Assembly: GCF_015234515.1 (NCBI RefSeq)
Contig: NZ_JADGMY010000028.1
Location: 62,001-126,000 of the forward strand
Origin: Cellulomonas sp.
GTDB taxonomy: Bacteria; Actinomycetota; Actinomycetes; Actinomycetales; Cellulomonadaceae
Length of the DNA: 64,000 nucleotides
Direction of reading: 5' to 3'
Position numbers and translations under genes: made by a program. Positions 40,352 through 49,732 of this stretch are shown here, in pieces. Numbering within the stretch: position 1 is the stretch's first letter; each line of letters opens with the position of its first letter. The notes beneath the pieces are model-generated. The model was not told the origin of the DNA and did not search any database. It saw only the letters and a program-made list of their open reading frames with translations.

Positions 40352-40728
40352 GGCGTCGGAGGACTCTCGTCCTCGACCCACCGCCGGGGCACGAACGCGA
40401 CCACCGACACCGCCGCGAGCGCGCCGAGCACCCAGGCCCAGCCCCACGCGTCGTCCGCCGGGACGAGCACGTCGCCCCCCGGCCCACCGCTGGCGAGGAC
40501 CTGGACGGCCACGAACGTCCCGCCCACGCTCGCGACGTAGCCGAACCACCCAGCCCACGCCCGTGCCGTCAGCACGATCACGAGGACCAGCGCGAGGCAC
40601 ACCAGCAGGCCCCAGGGCCGGACCGCGCGGTGCATCACGGTGCCGAGCGTGCCGGCGACGAGCCCCAGACCGAGAGCGGCGAGGGCGCGCCAGAGGGTCG
40701 CTGCGGAGGGTGGCTGCACGGCGCTCAC
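40348..40728 (-). CDS. small membrane protein of unknown function next to mshB
   Basis: A 126-aa protein with about four hydrophobic segments (about 10-28, 35-55, 57-78 and 98-115). It resembles short actinobacterial proteins encoded beside mshB (possibly DUF6113), but I am not sure of the family. No catalytic motif is visible. The GTG at 40728 overlaps the mshB stop by 4 bp, and its own stop overlaps the flavin reductase gene by 4 bp. The three genes mshB, this one and the reductase are therefore translationally coupled. Confidence 0.8.
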   Translation of the reverse strand: MSAVQPPSAATLWRALAALGLGLVAGTLGTVMHRAVRPWGLLVCLALVLVIVLTARAWAGWFGYVASVGGTFVAVQVLASGGPGGDVLVPADDAWGWAWVLGALAAVSVVAFVPRRWVEDESPPTP

Positions 40729-41681
40729 GCTACCGGTCGAACACCGGCGGGCCACGTGACGCCCCCGTCCTCGGCGCTCGGGGTGCCCGCGGCGCGCCGG
40801 TAGCCCTCGACGGGCAGGAGCGGCGCGAGCACCGCGTTGCTGAGCGCGTAGCACCCGAGCAGCGCGTCCTCGCCGTCGACGGGCGCCACGGCCTGGACCT
40901 GCGTCGCGTGCGCCCGCAGGGCGGCCAGCACCCGGTCACGGACGGGCGCGACGTCGACCAGCAGGTCCACCTCGTCGTCGGGCACCGCCACGCTCGGGGG
41001 CTCGGCGGTCGGGTCCGGCAGGGCCAGCCCCCGGGCCGCCCGCCCCAGCGCCGCACGCACCGCACTCACCGCGAGCGCGCGCTGCGCCCGACGCAGCGCC
41101 TGGACCCCGGCGACCGACCACAGCACGACCGGCACGGCGTACGCGGGCGCGTGCGCGTCGTCCTGGCGCGCGGCGAGCTCGAGCGCCAGCATCGTGACCT
41201 CGTGCGTGCGCACGTGGTCGGGGTGCCCGTAGCCGCCGCCCGGCTCGTAGGTGACCACCACGTGCGGGCGGCGCAGCCGCAGCAGCCCTGCCAACGCGTC
41301 GGCGGCCTCCTCGAGGGGCGCGAAGGCGAAGGCGTCCGGCGGCGCGTCGGCGGCGGCTCCGGCGTGGCCCGGTGCGAGCCACGCCATGCCGGAGTCCTCG
41401 TACCGCACGTCCGCCGTGACGGCCTCGTCGAGGAAGCCGCTGTCGTGCACCCCGAGGGCGCGCAGCGCGCTGCCGAGCTCGTCCTCGCGGTGCTCCGCCA
41501 GCGCAGGGCCGTCGCCCTCGAGGTGGGCCCACCGGCGGCCGATGACCTCACCGCGCTCACCGCGGGTCGCGGTCACGACCGTGACGGGCCGCCCGGACGC
41601 CGCCCACGTCGCGAGGAGCGCGCCGGTCGCGAGCGTCTCGTCGTCCGGGTGCGCGTGGACCGCCAGCAGACCCTCGGTCAT
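40725..41681 (-). CDS. mshB: N-acetyl-1-D-myo-inositol-2-amino-2-deoxy-alpha-D-glucopyranoside deacetylase
   Basis: A 318-aa zinc deacetylase of the mycothiol pathway (second step). The AHPDDE motif (about 10-15) gives a metal His, catalytic Asp and Asp, and YGHPDHVRTHEV (about 150-161) the remaining metal histidine. The length is close to the M. tuberculosis enzyme. Mycothiol is specific to Actinomycetota, so the gene places the host there. Its ATG follows a GGAGGACGAGGG ribosome site. A typA terminator hairpin lies just upstream, so mshB begins a separate transcript with the small membrane protein and the flavin reductase. Confidence 0.93.
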   Translation of the reverse strand: MTEGLLAVHAHPDDETLATGALLATWAASGRPVTVVTATRGERGEVIGRRWAHLEGDGPALAEHREDELGSALRALGVHDSGFLDEAVTADVRYEDSGMAWLAPGHAGAAADAPPDAFAFAPLEEAADALAGLLRLRRPHVVVTYEPGGGYGHPDHVRTHEVTMLALELAARQDDAHAPAYAVPVVLWSVAGVQALRRAQRALAVSAVRAALGRAARGLALPDPTAEPPSVAVPDDEVDLLVDVAPVRDRVLAALRAHATQVQAVAPVDGEDALLGCYALSNAVLAPLLPVEGYRRAAGTPSAEDGGVTWPAGVRPVA

Positions 41682-41714
41682 CCCTCGTCCTCCGGTGGGT
41701 GCGTCGGTCGCGCC

Positions 41715-41746
41715 GTGCGCACGTGGCCGTCACGCCACGTGCGCAC
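41715..41746 (-). terminator. terminator hairpin of typA
   Basis: Perfect 13-bp arms GTGCGCACGTGGC and GCCACGTGCGCAC flank a 6-nt loop, 7 nt after the typA stop and before mshB. Confidence 0.75.
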
Positions 41747-41753
41747 CCGGCGG

Positions 41754-43703
41754 TCAGGCGCGCTTGTTGCGCGCAGTCTGACGTGCCCGCTCGGTCTGGT
41801 CGAGCACGACCTTGCGGATCCGCACGACCTCCGGCGTGACCTCGACGCACTCGTCCTCGCGCGCGAACTCGAGCGACTCCTCGAGCGTCAGCTTGCGCGG
41901 CGGCACCACGTTCTCGAAGGACTCCGACGTCGAGGAGCGGATGTTGTTGAGCTTCTTCTCCTTGGTGATGTTGACGTCCATGTCCTCGTTGCGCGCGTTC
42001 TCGCCGACGACCATGCCCTCGTACACCTCCGAGGTGGCCTCGACGAAGAACGTGCCGCGGTCCTGCAGGTTGAGCATGGCGAACGGGGTCGCGACGCCTG
42101 CGCGGTCCGCGACGAGCGAGCCGTTGACGCGCGTCTCGATCGGGCCCGCCCACGGCTCGAAGCCCTCGGCGATGGACGACGCGATGCCGGTGCCGCGCGT
42201 GTCCGTCAGGAACCGCGTGCGGAACCCGATGAGCCCGCGCGCCGGGACGATGAACTCCATGCGCACCCAGCCGGTGCCGTGGTTGCTCATCGTCTGCATG
42301 CGGCCCTTGCGCTGCGCGAGCAGCTGCGTGACCGAGCCCAGGTACTCCTCGGGCACGTCGATCGTCATACGCTCGGTCGGCTCGTGGACCTTGCCGTCGA
42401 TCATCTTGGTGACGACCTGCGGCTTGCCGACCGTGAGCTCGAAGCCCTCGCGGCGCATCTGCTCGACGAGGATCGCCAGGGCCAGCTCACCGCGGCCCTG
42501 CACCTCCCACGCGTCGGGACGCTCGGTGGGCAGCACGCGCAGCGACACGTTGCCGATGAGCTCGCGGTCCAGGCGGTCCTTGACCTGGCGGGCCGTGACC
42601 TTGTGGCCCTTGCCGCCCTTGCCGGCGAGGGGCGAGGTGTTGATGCCGATGGTCATCGAGATCGCCGGGTCGTCGACCGTGATGAGCGGCAGCGGCCGGG
42701 GGTCGTCGGGGTCCGTCAGCGTCTCGCCGATCGTGATGTCCTCGATGCCGGCGACCGCGACGATGTCGCCGGGCCGCGCCTCGTCGGTCGGCACGCGGTC
42801 GAGGGCCTTGGTCTCGAGCAGCTCGGTGATGCGGACGTTCTGCATCGTCCCGTCGTGGCGCGCCCACGCGACGGTCTGCCCCTTGCGCAGCGTGCCGTTG
42901 TACATGCGCAGCAGCGCGAGACGGCCGAGGAACGGGGAGGCGTCGAGGTTGGTCACGTGCGCCTGCAGCGGCGCGGTGGGGTCGTACGACGGCGCCGGGA
43001 TCTTCTCGAGGATCGTCGCGAACAGCGGCTCGAGGTCGGGGCTGTCCGGCTCGCCGCCGTCGGCGGGACGCGTCAGCGACGCCTTGCGGAGCTTGGCGGC
43101 CGCGTAGACGACGGGCACGTCGAGGATCGCGTCGAGGTCCAGGTCCGGGACGTCCTCGTGCAGGTCCGACGCCAGGCCCAGGAGCAGGTCCGTCGCCTCG
43201 GCCACGACCTCCTCGATGCGGGCGTCGGGCCGGTCCACCTTGTTGACCACGAGGATCACGGGCAGCTTCGCCTCGAGCGCCTTGCGCAGCACGAACCGGG
43301 TCTGGGGCAGCGGCCCCTCGGACGCGTCGACGAGCAGCACGACGCCGTCGACCATCGACAGGCCGCGCTCCACCTCGCCGCCGAAGTCGGCGTGGCCGGG
43401 GGTGTCGATGACGTTGATCGTGATGCCGCCGGGCTCGCCGACCTTCGCGGCCGCGGGGCCCGAGTACCGGATCGCGGTGTTCTTCGCGAGGATCGTGATG
43501 CCCTTCTCACGCTCCAGGTCACCCGAGTCCATCGCCCGTTCGTCCACGTGGTCGTGCGCGCCGAACGCGCCCGACTGCCAGAGCATCGCGTCGACGAGGG
43601 TCGTCTTGCCGTGGTCGACGTGCGCGACGATGGCGACGTTGCGCAGGTCGGAACGCACGGCGGCGCCGGTGGCCTGGTCGGTTGCGGGCATGCGGGTACT
43701 CAT
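41754..43703 (-). CDS. typA: translational GTPase TypA/BipA
   Basis: A ribosome-associated GTPase of 649 aa. G-motifs are clear: AIVAHVDHGKTTLVDAML (G1, about 22-39), a G2 region in EREKGITILAKN, DTPGHADFGGEVERGLS (G3) and NKVDRPDAR (G4). EF-G-like domains II, III and V and the C-terminal BipA domain follow to the end. It acts in ribosome assembly and stress or cold adaptation. Two ATG codons are possible (43703 or 43691); I chose the first. Long in-frame readings upstream lie over the next gene and are not used. Confidence 0.95.
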   Translation of the reverse strand: MSTRMPATDQATGAAVRSDLRNVAIVAHVDHGKTTLVDAMLWQSGAFGAHDHVDERAMDSGDLEREKGITILAKNTAIRYSGPAAAKVGEPGGITINVIDTPGHADFGGEVERGLSMVDGVVLLVDASEGPLPQTRFVLRKALEAKLPVILVVNKVDRPDARIEEVVAEATDLLLGLASDLHEDVPDLDLDAILDVPVVYAAAKLRKASLTRPADGGEPDSPDLEPLFATILEKIPAPSYDPTAPLQAHVTNLDASPFLGRLALLRMYNGTLRKGQTVAWARHDGTMQNVRITELLETKALDRVPTDEARPGDIVAVAGIEDITIGETLTDPDDPRPLPLITVDDPAISMTIGINTSPLAGKGGKGHKVTARQVKDRLDRELIGNVSLRVLPTERPDAWEVQGRGELALAILVEQMRREGFELTVGKPQVVTKMIDGKVHEPTERMTIDVPEEYLGSVTQLLAQRKGRMQTMSNHGTGWVRMEFIVPARGLIGFRTRFLTDTRGTGIASSIAEGFEPWAGPIETRVNGSLVADRAGVATPFAMLNLQDRGTFFVEATSEVYEGMVVGENARNEDMDVNITKEKKLNNIRSSTSESFENVVPPRKLTLEESLEFAREDECVEVTPEVVRIRKVVLDQTERARQTARNKRA

Positions 43704-43747
43704 CTCAGCAGGTGGGGGGCGCACCGGGCGCGGCGCAGCGTCCCATG

Positions 43748-45832
43748 CTACCGCCGTGTCCAGCCCCACCACCATGTGAGGTCCGCCGCAGCCGGCGTGA
43801 GCACCGGCACGGAGGCCACCACGGGCAGCCCGTCGTCGCTCTCGGCGTCCCGCGCAGCAGCCACCGTCAGGACCGGCGTGCGGACGACCGGCAGGACCGC
43901 GCCCCAGGCCAGCAGGGCGTCCGACGCGGTCGCCAGGCCCTCCGCCGCAGCCTTCGGGTCCGGCCCGGCGACGAGCCCGTCGAGGACCGCGTCCAGCGCC
44001 GGGTCGGCGTGCCCCGTGACGTTCGTCGCACCGCCGCTGCGCCAGCGCGCCACGAACGCCGCGACCGGCAGGTCCTCCTGGGCCACGGGCACGAGCGCCG
44101 CGTCCCAGTCCTCGGGGCGCGTGCGCAGGGTCTGCGCACGATCGGGCGCGTCGACCGGCATCACCTCGAGCCCCGCGTCCGCTGCGGCCGCGGCCACCTG
44201 CTCCAGCGCGGCTGCCCGCACCGGGTCGGCGGTGCTCGTCAGGACCCGCACGGTCAGCGGCCCGTCGTCCGCGGCCACCGGACCCGGCTGGAGCTCCGCC
44301 CGCGCTGCGGCCGCCGCTGCCGGCCCCACCTGGGCGGCGACCAGGTCCGACACCTGCGCCCGCGCCCACAGCGGGCGCACGGCGTCCGCGACCACCTCCT
44401 CGCGTGGCACGCCGGCGAGGAACGCCGTGCGCAGCGCGGCGGCCGCTGCCGCGGGGTCCGGTGCGGAGGCGTACGACGCCGGGTCGAAGACGCCACCGCC
44501 CGCCTCCTGGAGGACGAGCTGGAGCACCGCGTCACCGCCGGTCGCCAGCGTGACGTCCTCGAGCTTCTCGGCGGCCGCCAGCACGTCCGCGGTGCTCAGC
44601 GGCGCAGCCACGTCGAGCTCGTCGGCGGCGAGCGCGTCGATCTGGGCGAGCGGGTCGAGGTCGGAGCGCACCCGGACGCGGTCGTACGCGGCCGCGGACC
44701 CACCCTCGTAGTGCGCGTTGCGGACGACCTCGACACCTGCGGCGTCCACGCGCGCCAGGACGTAGGGGCCCGTCGTCGTGGTCAGGGTCGGGTCCGCCGC
44801 CGCGTCGCCCGCGCGCCCGGCCGCGCGCCACACCTGCGAGATCCGGGTGAGCGCGGCACGGTCCTGCTGCTGCACCGCGGTGACGACGGCCTGCGCCCAC
44901 GCCTCGGCCTGCGCCGCGGTGTCCTCGTCGGTCGCGGCGCCCTCCGCGTCGTCAGCGGTGGGCCCGCTCGTCGCGGGACCGGTCGTCGCGGGCCCGGTCG
45001 TCGCGGGCCCGGTCGTCGCGGTTCCGCTGGTCGTGAGCTCCGTCGTCACGGGACCGGTCGTCGTGTCGTCATCGGGCTGCGACGTGGCCGCCGGCGTCGG
45101 CAGGGCGGGCGCGTCGGGATCGAGCGCCAGCCTGCCCACGACGTGCGCCGGCAGGTTGACGTCGAGCGCGACCTGCCAGTCCGCGACGGGCGTGTCGTAG
45201 ACCAGCGTCACGGTCGTGCCGTCGACCGTCGGGACCTGCGACGCCCGTGCCAGCGCGGCCGACGCGGCCCCGAACACCACGACGTCCTCGGGCGTCGTGG
45301 CCACCACGCCGTCGGCGTCGAGCTCGGGCACGACCTCGTCGAGCTGACCGCTGCGCGCCGCCCACTCCAGCAGCAGGTCGGCGGGGGTCACGGGCGCCCC
45401 GTCCGACCACCGGGCCGTCGGGGCGATCGTGTACCGCACGGTCAGGGGGTCGTCCGCGACCTTCTCCACCGTGCCGAACGACTCGTCGACGGTGACCGTG
45501 CCGTCCGGCGCGAGCGAGGTGAAGCCGGACTGCACCAGGCCGCGCACCAGCACGCTGCCCGGCGCTCGGCCGGCTGCCGTGCCGCCGTTGAGCGAGGCGA
45601 ACGGCAGGTCGACCGAGACCACGACGGTCCCCGCCCGCGACGGGTCCACGGGGTCGGACGTGCAGGCCGCGAGCGTGCCGAGTGCGAGCGGGACGGCGAG
45701 CACCCCCGCCGCGACGCGCACCACCCCGCGCCGACCCCCTCCACGACGACCCGGACGTCCCGCCAGGTGCGGCTGCGCCCCACCCCGGTCTGCCGACCCC
45801 GTGCCCGTCCCCTGCGCGTTCGTCCCCGTCAC
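43748..45832 (-). CDS. LpqW-like substrate-binding lipoprotein, orphan paralogue of the peptide-binding protein
   Basis: A 694-aa lipoprotein. After a basic, Gly/Arg-rich N-terminus (about 1-45) comes a signal with lipobox LAAC near residue 61. The mature protein is a family 5 extracellular solute-binding fold; PADLLLEWAARSGQLD is nearly identical to a segment of the 51447-53303 protein. A 70-residue low-complexity insert (TTGPA repeats, acidic tail) interrupts it. In mycobacteria, LpqW of this family affects mannolipid synthesis and sits beside typA, as here. No dedicated permease follows. GGGAGG precedes the GTG at 45832. Confidence 0.85.
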   Translation of the reverse strand: MTGTNAQGTGTGSADRGGAQPHLAGRPGRRGGGRRGVVRVAAGVLAVPLALGTLAACTSDPVDPSRAGTVVVSVDLPFASLNGGTAAGRAPGSVLVRGLVQSGFTSLAPDGTVTVDESFGTVEKVADDPLTVRYTIAPTARWSDGAPVTPADLLLEWAARSGQLDEVVPELDADGVVATTPEDVVVFGAASAALARASQVPTVDGTTVTLVYDTPVADWQVALDVNLPAHVVGRLALDPDAPALPTPAATSQPDDDTTTGPVTTELTTSGTATTGPATTGPATTGPATSGPTADDAEGAATDEDTAAQAEAWAQAVVTAVQQQDRAALTRISQVWRAAGRAGDAAADPTLTTTTGPYVLARVDAAGVEVVRNAHYEGGSAAAYDRVRVRSDLDPLAQIDALAADELDVAAPLSTADVLAAAEKLEDVTLATGGDAVLQLVLQEAGGGVFDPASYASAPDPAAAAAALRTAFLAGVPREEVVADAVRPLWARAQVSDLVAAQVGPAAAAAARAELQPGPVAADDGPLTVRVLTSTADPVRAAALEQVAAAAADAGLEVMPVDAPDRAQTLRTRPEDWDAALVPVAQEDLPVAAFVARWRSGGATNVTGHADPALDAVLDGLVAGPDPKAAAEGLATASDALLAWGAVLPVVRTPVLTVAAARDAESDDGLPVVASVPVLTPAAADLTWWWGWTRR
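44956..45030 (-). repeat. 15-bp repeats encoding TTGPA in the LpqW-like gene
   Basis: Five consecutive 15-bp units, the middle ones identical, encode repeated TTGPA. The first and last units are diverged. They lie in the low-complexity insert. Confidence 0.85.
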
Positions 45833-46033
45833 CGGTCCGCCTCCCGCATCGCGTCCACGGCGCGCACGGCCGCCGTTCTCGTCGGGACCTTGCCACGCCC
45901 ACCCGTGCATCGGCGCGCGGACGCGCGGACTTAACCCCACGAGAGCGGCGAACAGGCACGATCGCACCCGCACCACCGCGTCCCGGCACACACCGGTCAC
46001 CACCGGTGCGCACCGTACGGATCCGTCGTGGCA

Positions 46034-46075
46034 CGACGACGCCCGGCCACCGGGGTCGGTGGCCGGGCGTCGTCG
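46034..46075 (-). terminator. terminator hairpin of the peptide ABC operon
   Basis: Perfect 18-bp arms (46034-46051 and 46058-46075) with a 6-nt GGGGTC loop, 15 nt after the ATPase stop. The strongest hairpin seen in the window. Confidence 0.8.
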
Positions 46076-46090
46076 GCGGACGTCCGTACG

Positions 46091-47926
46091 TCAGACGCCG
46101 GTGCCGGGCGTCCGCTCGTTGTCGATCTCGCCGATCGCCACGCTGTCGTGCCGCGCGGCCTCCGCGGCCTGCCGCGCCTCGTCAGCCTCGAGCTCTGCGG
46201 CCTGCGCCTCGAGGAGCGCGTCCCGCGCGACACGGCGGTCGCGCTGCGCCTCGGGGTCCGGCACCGGGACGGCGGCGATCAGCCGCTGCGTGTACGGGTC
46301 CTGCGGGTCGTGGACGACCTGCGCGGCCTCGCCCACCTCGACCAGCCGACCGTTGCGCATGACCGCGATGCGGTCGGACAGGATCTCGACGACGGCCAGG
46401 TCGTGGCTGATGAACAGGCACGCGAAGCCGTGCTCCCGCTGCAGCTCCTGGAACAGGTCGAGGACCGCGGCCTGGACCGACACGTCCAGCGCGGACGTCG
46501 GCTCGTCGGCGACGAGCAGGCGCGGCTCGAGCGCGAGCGACCGCGCGATGCCGACACGCTGACGCTGACCGCCCGACAGCTCGTGCGGGTACCGGTTGCG
46601 CATCGCGCGGGGCAGACGCACCTGGTCGAGCAGGCGCTCGATCTCGCGCTGCGCGGCCTGGCCCTTGACGCCGCGGTGCAGCAGCAGCGGCTCGGCGATG
46701 GACTCCCCGATCGGCAGTCGCGGGTTGAGCGACGAGCCGGGGTCCTGGAAGACGATGCCGACCTTCGTGCGCAGCGGCTTGAGGTCCTTCATCGTCGCGC
46801 CGACCATGTCCTGGCCGACGATCTTCAGCGACCCGCTCGTGACGGGCAGCAGCCCGACGACGGCACGGCCGATCGTCGTCTTGCCCGAGCCGGACTCCCC
46901 GACCAGGCCCACGACCTCACCCTGGCGGATCTGCAGCGAGACGCCGTCGACGGCACGGAACGTGGGGGTGCGGCGCCGGCCGGGGTACTCGATGACGATG
47001 TCCTGCGCGTCGAGCGCGAGGGGCTCGTCGCCGTCGGCCGGCGCGACCGGGGCGTCGACCGGTGCCGTGGTCGTCGCGGGACGCGCCGCGTACGCGGCCG
47101 CGCCCTTGCCGAGGTGCGGGACGGCCTCGAGCAGCTTGACCGTGTACGGGTGCTGGGGGTTGCGGAAGACGTCGAGGGCCGGCCCCTGGTCGACGATCCG
47201 ACCGTCCTTCATGACGATGATCTTGTCGGCCATGTCGGCCACGACGCCCATGTCGTGCGTGATGAGCACGATGCCCGCGTCGATCCGCTCGCGCAGGTCA
47301 CGCATGAGCTTGAGGATCTCGGCCTGGACCGTGACGTCGAGGGCCGTGGTCGGCTCGTCGGCGATCAGCAGCTTGGGGTCGCACGCCAGGGCCTGCGCGA
47401 TCATCGCGCGCTGCCGCTGCCCGCCGGACAGCTGGTGCGGGTAGGAGTCGACCCGCTTCTCGGGGTTCGGCAGGTCGACCAGCCGCAGCAGCTCGACGGC
47501 ACGCTCACGCGCCTCGGCCGGGCCGATCTCGAAGTGCGCGCGCAGCGTCTCGACGATCTGGAAGCCGATCGTGAAGACCGGGTTCAGCGCAGTCATCGGC
47601 TCCTGGAAGATGACCGCGATCTCCTTGCCGCGGATGCGGCGCAGCCGGCTCGTGGGCATCCCCACGAGCTCGCGGTCGTCCAGCTTCGCGGACCCGCGGG
47701 CGCGCCCGTTCGGGGGCAGCAGACCGAGCAGCGCCATGGAGGACTGCGTCTTGCCCGAGCCGGACTCGCCGACGATCGCGAGCACCTCACCGGGGTGCAC
47801 GTCGTAGCTGACGTCGGCCGCAGCCGGGTACCACGTGCCGTCGACGTAGAAGTCGACGCCGAGGTCCCGTACGGACAGCACGGGCTCGTCGGTACGGGTG
47901 GGCACGGGGGGCGTGTCGAGGGCCAC
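46091..47926 (-). CDS. peptide/nickel ABC transporter ATPase with two fused nucleotide-binding domains
   Basis: A 611-aa fusion of DppD- and DppF-like ATPases. The first domain has [12 protein letters not shown] (Walker A), [12 protein letters not shown] and [13 protein letters not shown]; the second has [24 protein letters not shown] and [13 protein letters not shown]. Both sites look active. The C-terminal 50 residues form an Ala/Glu/Arg-rich helix. GGAAGG lies 11 nt before the GTG at 47926. The fused gene is the last of the operon and follows dppC after a 700-bp stretch that holds an oppositely oriented gene, so it may be transcribed separately. Confidence 0.94.
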   Translation of the reverse strand: MALDTPPVPTRTDEPVLSVRDLGVDFYVDGTWYPAAADVSYDVHPGEVLAIVGESGSGKTQSSMALLGLLPPNGRARGSAKLDDRELVGMPTSRLRRIRGKEIAVIFQEPMTALNPVFTIGFQIVETLRAHFEIGPAEARERAVELLRLVDLPNPEKRVDSYPHQLSGGQRQRAMIAQALACDPKLLIADEPTTALDVTVQAEILKLMRDLRERIDAGIVLITHDMGVVADMADKIIVMKDGRIVDQGPALDVFRNPQHPYTVKLLEAVPHLGKGAAAYAARPATTTAPVDAPVAPADGDEPLALDAQDIVIEYPGRRRTPTFRAVDGVSLQIRQGEVVGLVGESGSGKTTIGRAVVGLLPVTSGSLKIVGQDMVGATMKDLKPLRTKVGIVFQDPGSSLNPRLPIGESIAEPLLLHRGVKGQAAQREIERLLDQVRLPRAMRNRYPHELSGGQRQRVGIARSLALEPRLLVADEPTSALDVSVQAAVLDLFQELQREHGFACLFISHDLAVVEILSDRIAVMRNGRLVEVGEAAQVVHDPQDPYTQRLIAAVPVPDPEAQRDRRVARDALLEAQAAELEADEARQAAEAARHDSVAIGEIDNERTPGTGV

Positions 47927-48002
47927 CGGTTCAGCGTCCTTCCTGCACACGCGCCGTGGGCCCGATGGGGGCGGCGGCGTGCCGGTCTGCGAGCATGGTC
48001 AC

Positions 48003-48617
48003 GTGGGTGCCACGCAGGAGTTCACGTCGGGTTACGGTCGCGTCCTGACGGCCGCAGCAGCGGCGATCGGTCTGGTCGCGGTCGTGTCGGTCATGGTGCA
48101 GGACGGTGCCGCCGAGGCGCTGCGCGCCCTGCCGCTCGCGGCCCTGCTCGTCGTCGTGGTGGGCGCCCTGTTCTGGCGCCCGGGCGTCGAGGTGTCCGAC
48201 GGCGAGGTCGTCGTGCGCAACGTGCTGAGCACCGTGCACGTCCCGTGGCCCACGTACCGCGAGGTCGAGTACGGCTGGACGCTCGTCGTGCGGACGACCG
48301 ACGGCGACGTGACCGTGTTCGCCGCACCGCGTGCCAGCGCGACGGCCCGCAGGCTGCGCCGCGGTGACGGGAGCCGTCCGGCCCCCGTCGTGCCGCCGCC
48401 CGGCCGCCCCGTGCGCTCGCTGCAGTCGACCGCCGAGAGCGTGGGAGCCGCGATCGAGGCCCGGCACGACGCGCTCGTCGCAGCGGGCCACCTCGACGGC
48501 GCCGAGCGCGTACGCGTCGAGCAGCGGCTGACGACCAGGCGCCGCCTGCACGTCGCGACGATCGGCGTGGTGGTCGTGCTCACGGCGCTCAGCGCGGCCG
48601 TGCTCGTCACGACGTAG
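48003..48617 (+). CDS. membrane protein with PH-like domain
   Basis: A 204-aa protein with two N-terminal transmembrane segments (about 15-32 and 43-58), then a small beta-rich domain (VEVSDGEVVVRN, VPWPTYREVEY, TTDGDVTVFAAPRASA, about 62-115), matching bacterial PH-domain proteins of the bPH6 type. A Pro-rich linker and a C-terminal helix with another transmembrane segment (about 180-202) follow. Function unknown. The GTG at 48003 is the best start; the longer frame overlaps the divergent ATPase gene. It is the only plus-strand gene among the peptide-transport genes. Confidence 0.75.
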   Translation: MGATQEFTSGYGRVLTAAAAAIGLVAVVSVMVQDGAAEALRALPLAALLVVVVGALFWRPGVEVSDGEVVVRNVLSTVHVPWPTYREVEYGWTLVVRTTDGDVTVFAAPRASATARRLRRGDGSRPAPVVPPPGRPVRSLQSTAESVGAAIEARHDALVAAGHLDGAERVRVEQRLTTRRRLHVATIGVVVVLTALSAAVLVTT

Positions 48618-48634
48618 GGCACGCAGCACGCCGG

Positions 48635-49732
48635 TCACGACCCCGCACCGGGGTTGTGCGTGTCCGACGGCCGCACGGTCGTGGTGACGGCGCGCGCCGC
48701 CGAGCCGTCGGCCTCCATCGCCTTGGCCATCTTGCGCTCCGAGGGGATGCGCTTCTGGCGCGGGTCGAACGCGTCGCGCAGGCCGTCGCCGATGAAGTTG
48801 ATGCTCAGCGCGATCAGCACGATGAACAGGCCCGGCCACCAGAACAGCCAGGGCCGCGTGGCGAACGCCTGCTGGTACTGGTTGATGAGCTGGCCGAGGG
48901 AGATCTCGGGCGACTGCACGCCGAAGCCGAGGAACGACAGTGCCGTCTCGAGCAGGATCGCCGAGCTCATGAGCAGCGTGACCGACACGATGACCGTGCC
49001 GATGGCGTTCGGCAGGATGTGCTTGAAGATGATCCGCATGTTGCTCGCGCCGGCGACCCGGGCCGCGTCGACGAACTCGCGCTCGCGCAGCGACAGGAAC
49101 TCGCCGCGCACGAGGCGGGCGAGGGTCGTCCACAGGATCAGGCCCATCGCGATGGCGAAGACCAGGCCGCTGACCCCGCCGGCGATCTTGCCGACGACCG
49201 CGCCGATGACGATCGTCGGGACCGTGATCACCAGGTCCGTCAGTCGCATGAGCACGGTGTCCGAGCGGCCGCGCAGGAAGCCGGACGCAGCACCCACCGT
49301 GATGCCGATGACGGCGGAGACGGTGCCGATCACGACCATCACCATGAGCGACGTCTGCACGCCCGCCATCACGCGCGCGAAGATGTCGCGCCCGATCTCG
49401 TCCTGACCGAACGGGTGCTCGCCGATCGCGAAGCCGGACCCGCCGAGCCACGTCGGCAGGGACATCGACGGGCGACCCGCGTTGACGACGGACGGCGTCT
49501 CGTAAGGGGTCCACTGCCACCAGCCGGGGAGCGGTCCGACGCCCACGGACGTCAGCGCCAGCAGGGTCGTGAGGCCGAGCATGATCAGGCCCAGGATCGC
49601 GCCCTTGTGCCGGAAGAACCGGCGCCGGACGATCTGGCCCTGGGAGAGGCCCTCGACCTCCTTGAGCTCGATCTCGTTCTCGACGTGCTCGTCGAGCGGC
49701 GAGCCGGAGGGGGGTGTCATCGGGGTGCTCAT
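48635..49732 (-). CDS. peptide ABC transporter permease (DppC-like)
   Basis: A 365-aa membrane protein of the binding-protein-dependent permease family. An N-terminal hydrophilic extension (about 40 aa) and first helix (about 48-65) are followed by GQDEIGRDIFARVMAG and the coupling-loop EFVDAARVAGASNMRIIFKHILPN (EAA motif, about 218-241). It has about six transmembrane helices. The ATG at 49732 overlaps the upstream permease by 4 bp. It partners the DppB-like permease and the fused ATPase. Confidence 0.95.
   Translation of the reverse strand: MSTPMTPPSGSPLDEHVENEIELKEVEGLSQGQIVRRRFFRHKGAILGLIMLGLTTLLALTSVGVGPLPGWWQWTPYETPSVVNAGRPSMSLPTWLGGSGFAIGEHPFGQDEIGRDIFARVMAGVQTSLMVMVVIGTVSAVIGITVGAASGFLRGRSDTVLMRLTDLVITVPTIVIGAVVGKIAGGVSGLVFAIAMGLILWTTLARLVRGEFLSLREREFVDAARVAGASNMRIIFKHILPNAIGTVIVSVTLLMSSAILLETALSFLGFGVQSPEISLGQLINQYQQAFATRPWLFWWPGLFIVLIALSINFIGDGLRDAFDPRQKRIPSERKMAKAMEADGSAARAVTTTVRPSDTHNPGAGS

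Noticed and set aside
43704..44369. Upstream in-frame extension of typA into the next gene
   Set aside because: It lies antisense-free but over the LpqW-like coding sequence in a shifted frame; the GTPase domain begins properly at 43703.
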